From CAZFCK01 sp964517355 (GTDB lineage: Bacteria > Desulfobacterota > Desulfovibrionia > Desulfovibrionales > Desulfovibrionaceae), in contig CAZFCK010000220.1 of assembly GCA_964517355.1 (NCBI GenBank), positions 1-7,858 on the forward strand: a stretch of DNA of 7,858 nucleotides, read 5' to 3'. A program made the position numbers and the translations under genes. The notes below the pieces were generated by a model. The model searched no databases. It saw nothing but the letters and a program-made list of their open reading frames with translations, and was not told the DNA's origin. Positions 1-7,858 of this stretch are shown in pieces. Every line of letters starts with the position of its first letter. The stretch's first letter is position 1.

Positions 1-32
1 TACTTGCCTGGCGACAAAATTTAGGAAGGGGG

Positions 33-74
33 AGCGCGAGGGGGAGAACCCTTTTCAAAGGGTTTCCCCCTCGC
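33..74 (-). terminator. G/C-block hairpin after the SNF2 gene (repeat copy A)
   Basis: Positions 36-45 pair with 65-74 (10 bp); after a bulged G at 46, 47-53 pair with 58-64 (7 bp), closing a TTCA loop. It lies about 60 bases past the stop codon of the minus-strand SNF2 gene. Read on the minus strand, the stem is followed by a C-rich block and then TTCCTAAATTTT (about 28 down to 17), so the T-rich part is set back from the stem, unlike a textbook intrinsic terminator. The same stem-plus-tail design recurs at 7641-7697. Bases 75-136 contain nothing else clear beyond a short CTACG/CGTAG inverted repeat (96-100, 122-126). Confidence 0.65.
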
Positions 75-136
75 ATATCCAGTGAACTAATCAGCCTACG
101 TTTTTTATTAAGCCCGATAGTCGTAGTTGATAAGCT

Positions 137-3343
<3,207 letters not shown>

Positions 3344-3528
3344 ACTTTTAATTCCTGAATAGCAGCATCAAGACGTTACACATATGCTCTGGTGTCGGAT
3401 GTCTGGCCGCGGTTTAAGGCCCTGGTCCTTTCCTCTTGAAATTTCGAGGAAATGGTGATTCAGAGCAAATGCCGATGAATGCGTAGCTACAGAGATTACC
3501 TAAAGCTGCGTCGGGTTTCAAGAGAGGC

Positions 3529-3557
3529 TTGGCTTTTTTCGCGCTCTGTTCCATACT
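3529..3557 (+). promoter_or_regulatory. Candidate sigma70-type promoter for lipoprotein-rel
   Basis: TTGGCT (3529-3534) and CATACT (3552-3557) are separated by 17 bases. Each matches the consensus hexamer at four of six positions. The predicted transcript would start near 3564 and carry a leader of about 73 bases before the ATG at 3637. The same stretch also has GG (3531-3532) and GC (3543-3544) 10 bases apart, the minimal sigma54 spacing, but the rest of that consensus is poor. The assignment is by eye only. Confidence 0.3.
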
Positions 3558-3623
3558 CTGAAGGCAATGTAGTCCAGCATCCAGAAGGTTATGATACGTG
3601 ATTTGTCAAAATTCGCAACCGAC

Positions 3624-3628
3624 AAGGA
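3624..3628 (+). promoter_or_regulatory. Ribosome binding site fixing the lipoprotein start
   Basis: AAGGA lies 8 bases upstream of the ATG at 3637. The open frame extends back to a GTG at 3598, but that start has no good Shine-Dalgarno sequence and would put 13 polar residues ahead of the signal peptide. The ATG at 3637 is therefore the better start. Confidence 0.8.
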
Positions 3629-3636
3629 AAAATTGC

Positions 3637-5301
3637 ATGAGACATTTTTTGTGTTTGTTTTTTGCGCTGTTGGCGTTTTCGTGTCTGACCGCGTGCAGCG
3701 CGGATGAGAATACGGGGCCTGAAGGCAAGGCCTCGACTGCGGAACAGGCTCCTCCGCCTCCGGGTGAAACGGCGATGGAGCCGCAATACGGGGGGCGCAT
3801 CCTGATGGCGACCATCGGTGAGCCTTCGAACCTGATTCCGCCCCTTGCCACTGACCAATCTTCGCATGAAATCGCCGACTATTTATATGTCGCCCCGCTC
3901 AAGTACGACAAGGATCTCAATATTACGACCGAAGCCGCGGAAAGCTATGAAGTGTTGGAGGATGGAAAGCTGTTGCGTTTTACGCTGCGTAAGGGGATCA
4001 TGTGGGACGACGGTGTGGAATTGACCACGGACGACGTGCTGTTTACCTATCAGATGATGGTGGATCCTCAAACCCCCACCGCGTATGCCGAAGACTATCG
4101 CCATATCAAAGACATCAAGGCGTTGGACCGCTATACCTTTGAGGTGCGGTATGAAAAGCCTTTCGCCCGCTCAATCATCACCTGGATGCACGCCATTCTT
4201 CCCAAGCACGTCCTGGCGGGGCAAAATTTGCTGGACACCCCGCTTGCGCGCAATCCCTTGAGCGCGGGACCGTATCGTCTGAAAGAGTGGGTGGCGGGGG
4301 AGCGCTTGGTTTTGGAGGCGCGTGACGCCTATTTTGAGGGGCGCCCCTATCTTGATCAGGTCGTGTATCGGATTATTCCGGATTTAGCCACCATGTTTAT
4401 GGAGCTCAAGGCCGGGAATGTGGACATCATGGACTTGACGCCGCAGCAGTATCTTTACCAGACCAAAGGGCCTTCCTGGGACGACTATCGGAAGTTCAAA
4501 TATTTGTCTTTCGGTTACACCTGGCTGGGCTACAATCTTACCAAACCCTTGTTCCAGGATGTGCGCGTGCGGCAGGCCATGGCCCACGCCATTGACAAGG
4601 AGGAGATCGTCAAAGGGGTCTTGCTGGGGCTCGGGGTGCCGACCATTGGTCCGTATAAGCCGGGCACCTGGGTGTATAACGACGCTATAGAACCCTACAG
4701 CTATGATCCTGAAAAGGCCAAGGCGCTTATGGCCGCCGCGGGATGGGCGGACAGCGACAATGATGGCCTTTTGGACAAGGACGGCAAGACGTTTTCGTTT
4801 ACCATTCTCACCAACCAGGGTAACGATTTGCGGATAAAAACCGCGACAATCATCCAAAACAGGCTGCGCCAGGTGGGAATTCAGGTGGATATCCGCACTG
4901 TTGAATGGGCCGCCTTTCTCAAGGAGTTTGTGGACAAGGGACGCTTCGACGCCATCATTCTTGGCTGGAACATTTTACAGGACCCTGATATCTTTGATGT
5001 TTGGCATTCCTCAAAGGCCGTGCCCGGCGATTTGAATCTGGTGGGCTTCAAGAACGCTGAGGTGGACAGGCTGTTGGACGAGGGACGCAGCACCATGGAT
5101 CGTAAAAAACGCAAAGCCATTTATGACGAGCTGCAAGTCATACTACACCGGGAGCAGCCCTACTGCTTCCTTTATGTTCCATACGCCCTGCCGCTGGTGC
5201 AGAATCGTTTTCAAGGCATAGAAGCGGCGCCGAGCGGCATCCGCTACAACTTCATCCGTTGGTGGGTACCCAAAAACCTGCAACGTTACACGCAACAGTA
5301 G
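3637..5301 (+). CDS. Family 5 (peptide type) substrate-binding lipoprotein
   Basis: This 554-residue protein resembles the extracytoplasmic binding component of oligopeptide/dipeptide/nickel ABC importers (SBP_bac_5 family). The N-terminus is a lipoprotein signal peptide: MRH, a hydrophobic stretch, then lipobox LTAC with the lipidated Cys at residue 20. A proline- and glutamate-rich tether (about 21-48) precedes the domain. The family-typical N-terminal block runs from about 52 to 145 and includes AESYEVLEDGKLLRFTLRKG (101-120) and the following WDDG. DVRVRQAMAHAIDKEEIV (308-325) and a DSDNDGLLDKDG loop (372-383) are also typical. Length matches the family. Because of the lipid anchor it should sit on the outer face of a membrane. 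No permease or ATPase genes lie beside it, so its transporter is encoded elsewhere or it acts as a sensor. The ligand cannot be read from the sequence; peptide is inferred from the family. Rel follows after 9 bases, which suggests an operon. Confidence 0.92.
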   Translation: MRHFLCLFFALLAFSCLTACSADENTGPEGKASTAEQAPPPPGETAMEPQYGGRILMATIGEPSNLIPPLATDQSSHEIADYLYVAPLKYDKDLNITTEAAESYEVLEDGKLLRFTLRKGIMWDDGVELTTDDVLFTYQMMVDPQTPTAYAEDYRHIKDIKALDRYTFEVRYEKPFARSIITWMHAILPKHVLAGQNLLDTPLARNPLSAGPYRLKEWVAGERLVLEARDAYFEGRPYLDQVVYRIIPDLATMFMELKAGNVDIMDLTPQQYLYQTKGPSWDDYRKFKYLSFGYTWLGYNLTKPLFQDVRVRQAMAHAIDKEEIVKGVLLGLGVPTIGPYKPGTWVYNDAIEPYSYDPEKAKALMAAAGWADSDNDGLLDKDGKTFSFTILTNQGNDLRIKTATIIQNRLRQVGIQVDIRTVEWAAFLKEFVDKGRFDAIILGWNILQDPDIFDVWHSSKAVPGDLNLVGFKNAEVDRLLDEGRSTMDRKKRKAIYDELQVILHREQPYCFLYVPYALPLVQNRFQGIEAAPSGIRYNFIRWWVPKNLQRYTQQ

Positions 5302-5310
5302 AAGCCAGCT

Positions 5311-7479
5311 ATGATCCGGATCAACGAGATTCTGGATAAAGTGCAAAGCTACATGACCCCTGAGGGCATCGCACTGATCCAGAAAGCATATATCTATTCC
5401 GCAAAGGCCCATGACGGGCAGGTACGGCGCTCGGGCCTGCCCTATCTTTCGCATCCTTTGGAAGTTGCCAATATTCTGGCTGAAATGCGCATGGATGAGG
5501 CCGTTATCGCCGCCGGACTCTTGCACGATACCGTGGAGGACACCACAGTCTCCCAGGAAGAAGTCGACGCCGCATTCGGCGACGAGGTCGGGTCTATCGT
5601 GGACGGCGTGACCAAAATCAGCCTTATCCGGTTCGACAGCAAGGAACACGCACAGGCCGAGAATATCCGCAAGATGATTTTGGCCATGGCCATTGATATC
5701 CGTGTTCTCATAGTCAAACTTGCCGACAGGCTGCACAACATGCGTACCCTGTCGCACATGCCGGAGGTCAAGCAGCGCAGCATCGGGAACGAAACATTGG
5801 ATATTTTCGCGCCACTTGCAAACCGCCTGGGGTTGCACCGCATCAAGGTGGAACTTGAAGATTTGGGGCTAATGTACACCAAGCCCGATATCTATAACCA
5901 GCTCAACGAAGGAGTGCGCAAGCGGCAAAGCGTGGGGCAGGACTACATTAATCTCGTGGTCGGCGAAGTGGAAAAAATGTTGCGGGAAAACACCATCAAA
6001 GGCCGCGTTCAAGGCCGCATGAAGCACCTCAACAGTATCTACCACAAGATGATCATCCAGAGTTTGACCCTGGATCAGGTCTACGACCTTATCGCTTTCC
6101 GTGTGATCGTCACCAGCATCAAGGATTGCTATGCCGTGCTTGGACTCGTGCATGCGGCATGGAAGCCCGTGCCCGGCCGCTTCAAGGACTATATCTCCAT
6201 GCCCAAGGCCAATATGTATCAAAGCCTGCATACCACGGTCATCGGACCTGAAGGGGAGCGCATCGAGATCCAGATACGTACCGAGGAGATGCACCGCCTG
6301 GCGGAATACGGTGTCGCCGCGCATTGGCTCTACAAGGACAGCGGGCATGTCAAAGGCGATGAATTGCAGCATTTTTCCTGGCTGCGCCAGATACTGGACT
6401 GGCAAAAAGTGGAAAGCGATTCGCGCGAGTTCATGCGCTCGCTCCGTTTCGACCTCTTTAAAGACGAAGTGTACGTCTTCACCCCCGCGGGGGATGTGAA
6501 GGAGTTGCCGGAAGGCGCCACGCCCGTTGATTTCGCGTATATGATTCATACGGAAGTCGGGCATCGTTGCGCGGGCGCAAAGGTGAACGGCAAATTGGTG
6601 CCTCTTTCCTCTCCGTTGAAGAATGGCGACACCGTGGAGGTCATCACCGATTCAAGCCGTCATCCGAGCCACGACTGGCTGAAATTCGTGAAAACCGCGA
6701 AGGCCCGTACACGCATACATCATTATATACGCACTGTGGAGCGCTCCCGCAGTATTGCTTTGGCCAAAGAGATGCTGGAAAAAGAAGGGCGAAAGATGGG
6801 CATCAATGTCGCCAAGGCAATGAAGGCGCATCAATTCGATGAGTTGGCTCAAGAGTTTTCCTTTAAAAATGCGGATGACTTGCTTTCCGCCGTGGGCTAT
6901 TCGCGCATCACGCCGCAGAAACTGTTGCGCCGGCTCTTGCCGAAGACGGAAAAGGAGGCACTCGAAGAACAGCAGGCCACGGACCAGGAGCAAACTGAAG
7001 CCCGTAGGGAGATGGCGCAATCCCAGTCCCCCGAGAGCGTGATCATCAAAGGCGTGGACGACGTGCTGCTGCGCTTCGCCAAATGCTGCAATCCGCTGCC
7101 CGGCGATCCCATTATCGGTTACATCAGCCATGGCAGGGGGGTCACCGTCCATACCGCCACGTGCCCCAACCTGGATACCATGGAACCGGAGCGTTTTCTC
7201 GATGTTGTCTGGGCAGGACATGAACGTGTGCCGCTTCCCGCGAAAATCCGCATTACCGCGCACAACAAGCCGGGGGTTTTGAGCGAAATATCCACTTTGC
7301 TCGCCAAAGAGGGCGTCAATATCGATGACGGCAGCTTCCGCTCCCAAGTGGATGGACTCACCGAAATCCATTTTACCGTTGCTGTATACAACGCTTCGCT
7401 CCTGTATCGCGCGCTGGAAAAGCTCAATGCCCTTGATTGCGTTGTGGAAGCGGCTCGTGAGGTCGCAAGACACAAATGA
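5311..7479 (+). CDS. rel: Bifunctional (p)ppGpp synthetase/hydrolase (RelA/SpoT family)
   Basis: This 722-residue cytoplasmic enzyme makes (p)ppGpp from ATP and GDP/GTP and hydrolyses it, controlling the stringent response. The HD hydrolase is intact: H48, H72-D73, E76-D77, D139 and N143 in LADRLHN. The synthetase is also intact: GRMKH at 235-239, D259, YQSLHTT at 303-309 and EIQIRT at 319-324. The loop carries RFKD (290-293), the basic signature of bifunctional Rel/SpoT rather than the acidic EXDD of synthetase-only RelA. Next come a TGS domain (about 386-446), a helical region, a charged Glu/Gln-rich linker (about 545-575), a zinc-finger-like domain with C592, C593, H614 and C618, and a C-terminal ACT domain (about 645-720). 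The start lies 9 bases after the lipoprotein stop with no strong Shine-Dalgarno, so translational coupling is plausible. No second homologue lies in the window; bacteria outside the gamma/beta-proteobacteria usually have one such enzyme. Confidence 0.97.
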   Translation: MIRINEILDKVQSYMTPEGIALIQKAYIYSAKAHDGQVRRSGLPYLSHPLEVANILAEMRMDEAVIAAGLLHDTVEDTTVSQEEVDAAFGDEVGSIVDGVTKISLIRFDSKEHAQAENIRKMILAMAIDIRVLIVKLADRLHNMRTLSHMPEVKQRSIGNETLDIFAPLANRLGLHRIKVELEDLGLMYTKPDIYNQLNEGVRKRQSVGQDYINLVVGEVEKMLRENTIKGRVQGRMKHLNSIYHKMIIQSLTLDQVYDLIAFRVIVTSIKDCYAVLGLVHAAWKPVPGRFKDYISMPKANMYQSLHTTVIGPEGERIEIQIRTEEMHRLAEYGVAAHWLYKDSGHVKGDELQHFSWLRQILDWQKVESDSREFMRSLRFDLFKDEVYVFTPAGDVKELPEGATPVDFAYMIHTEVGHRCAGAKVNGKLVPLSSPLKNGDTVEVITDSSRHPSHDWLKFVKTAKARTRIHHYIRTVERSRSIALAKEMLEKEGRKMGINVAKAMKAHQFDELAQEFSFKNADDLLSAVGYSRITPQKLLRRLLPKTEKEALEEQQATDQEQTEARREMAQSQSPESVIIKGVDDVLLRFAKCCNPLPGDPIIGYISHGRGVTVHTATCPNLDTMEPERFLDVVWAGHERVPLPAKIRITAHNKPGVLSEISTLLAKEGVNIDDGSFRSQVDGLTEIHFTVAVYNASLLYRALEKLNALDCVVEAAREVARHK

Positions 7480-7515
7480 TGGTGTACGTTGAAGTGGGAA
7501 TGCCTCCGGCGGCTG

Positions 7516-7538
7516 AAGAGCCTTTGGAAAAGGTTCTT
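7516..7538 (+). terminator. Hairpin just downstream of rel
   Basis: AAGAGCCTTT (7516-7525) pairs with AAAGGTTCTT (7529-7538) around a GGA loop; the stem has 10 pairs, one of them G-U. It begins 37 bases after the rel stop codon. The following sequence, AAGAATCTCCAAAATTTATTAT, is AT-rich but lacks an immediate T run. The near-palindrome GCCTCCGGCGGC (7502-7513) just upstream resembles a motif I recall from Desulfovibrio gene ends. A weak or rho-assisted terminator for the lipoprotein-rel transcript is the likeliest role. Confidence 0.5.
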
Positions 7539-7640
7539 AAGAATCTCCAAAATTTATTATAACATAGTGTTTTATTTTGATTTTATATATCTCATTGTGA
7601 AAATGGAAATGTGGTTATTTCCTTTACTCCGAAAGTGCCG
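7539..7640. other. AT-rich spacer without a gene
   Basis: This stretch is much richer in A and T than the flanking genes. It contains the inverted repeat GGAAAT (7605-7610) and ATTTCC (7617-7622) around GTGGTT, extended by two more pairs after one mismatch. The frame that crosses it encodes a low-complexity peptide running into the next hairpin, and I do not consider it real. I could not find a convincing promoter here. Confidence 0.4.
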
Positions 7641-7697
7641 TCGGGGGGAAACCTTTCTGTGGAAAGGTTCTCCCCCCGAACCCCCCTTCCAAAGACT
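7641..7697 (+). terminator. Strong G/C-block hairpin (repeat copy B)
   Basis: Positions 7641-7649 pair with 7671-7679, and after a bulged C (7670), 7650-7657 pair with 7662-7669 around a TGTG loop. That gives a 17-bp stem containing six consecutive G-C pairs. The tail at 7680-7697 is ACCCCCCTTCC followed by AAAGACT. The architecture matches copy A: a G block, a bulge at the same place, a gene-proximal stem and a C-rich tail. It lies about 160 bases past rel and has the orientation expected for a plus-strand transcript, so it is probably a backup terminator for rel. Confidence 0.65.
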
Positions 7698-7723
7698 TAG
7701 CTTATAATAACATGATATTATGT

Positions 7724-7770
7724 AAAAAGTTCTGGAAAGGGGAGCCCGAGGGGGAGAACTTTTTTCAAAA
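7724..7770 (-). repeat. Altered inverted copy of the G/C-block repeat (copy C)
   Basis: Bases 7734-7759 match copy A bases 24-49 in the same orientation with two differences over 26 positions. The arm that would complete the G/C stem is missing. Instead AAAAAGTTCT (7724-7733) is a perfect 10-base inverted repeat with AGAACTTTTT (7755-7764), enclosing a 21-base purine-rich loop. The stem is A-rich on its left arm and T-rich on its right, so it could terminate transcripts from either side. The orientation matches a gene arriving on the minus strand from beyond the right edge. Confidence 0.5.
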
Positions 7771-7858
7771 TCTTCAGCCCTTGGGCCGGTCGTTTCGCGC
7801 CTCACGGATGGCGACAGCAGAGCTAGCGCATTTTCGCCTTGAAACAAGGCTCTCCCCT
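7771..7858 (-). other. Right edge: possible tail of a convergent gene or extended repeat
   Basis: Two short minus-strand frames are open to the window edge and then stop: one at 7823-7825 (TAG, ending KAKMR) and one at 7774-7776 (TGA, ending AIREARNDRPKG), the latter just before repeat copy C. A third frame runs on through the repeat to 7572 and looks spurious. Either of the first two could be the C-terminus of a gene lying outside the window. The stretch also holds a perfect hairpin, GCCTTG (7836-7841) and CAAGGC (7845-7850) around AAA. No product can be assigned. Confidence 0.25.

Larger units (their letters stand above)
3344..3636. other. Divergent intergenic region with inverted repeats
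   Basis: This 293-base region separates the divergent SNF2 and lipoprotein genes. I see no convincing protein-coding frame. Two nested signals stand out. The first is a local inverted repeat, TTTCCTC (3429-3435) and GAGGAAA (3446-3452), around a 10-base centre that contains the palindrome GAAATTTC. The second is a 9-base inverted repeat, CTCTTGAAA (3433-3441) and TTTCAAGAG (3516-3524), 74 bases apart. A T6 run follows at 3534-3539. There is also an 8-base palindrome GTAGCTAC at 3483-3490. These could be an operator, a leader structure or a small RNA. On the minus strand I found no convincing -35/-10 pair for the SNF2 gene. Confidence 0.4.

Noticed and set aside
6652..7473. Minus-strand open frame of 273 codons across the C-terminal half of rel
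   Set aside because: It is fully antisense to the conserved TGS-to-ACT part of Rel and shows no family motif; it follows from codon bias on the opposite strand.
7489..7707. Plus-strand open frame of 72 codons after rel
   Set aside because: It starts 9 bases after rel but runs through both hairpins; the peptide reflects the repeat and has no recognisable domain.
7572..7847. Minus-strand open frame of 91 codons at the right end
   Set aside because: It reads straight through repeat copies C and B and the AT-rich spacer, giving low-complexity Pro/Arg/Ser sequence, so it is probably not a protein.

Overview
The window holds three large genes and no sign of a mobile element, CRISPR array, rRNA or tRNA. 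The sequence looks like a moderately GC-rich, Desulfovibrio-type sulfate reducer. That guess rests on the flavour of the intergenic G/C-block hairpins with a CCCCTTCC-type tail, a GCCTCCGGCGGC motif after the last gene, and a single bifunctional Rel enzyme. It is recognition from memory, not a database result.

Layout: a terminator-like hairpin (33-74) ends a minus-strand gene for a 1068-residue SWIM zinc-finger/SNF2 helicase-like ATPase (137-3343). A 293-base intergenic region follows (3344-3636), with inverted repeats and one candidate promoter. It separates the ATPase gene from a plus-strand pair: a family 5 (oligopeptide/dipeptide type) substrate-binding lipoprotein (3637-5301) and, only 9 bases later, a bifunctional (p)ppGpp synthetase/hydrolase of the RelA/SpoT family (5311-7479). 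The last 379 bases (7480-7858) contain no convincing complete gene. They hold a small hairpin, an AT-rich stretch, a strong G/C-block hairpin, an altered copy of the same repeat in the opposite orientation, and what may be the tail of a convergent gene running off the right edge.

How the genes relate: the lipoprotein and rel are probably co-transcribed. The lipoprotein would capture peptides or another small solute at the cell surface, and Rel sets the cytoplasmic alarmone level. No ABC permease or ATPase genes lie beside the lipoprotein, so it is an orphan within this window. The SNF2 gene is divergent and has no evident functional link to the pair. All three proteins appear intact, with their key motifs present. 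I see no undescribed system here. The points most worth checking are the lipoprotein-rel coupling and the repeat-derived hairpin family.
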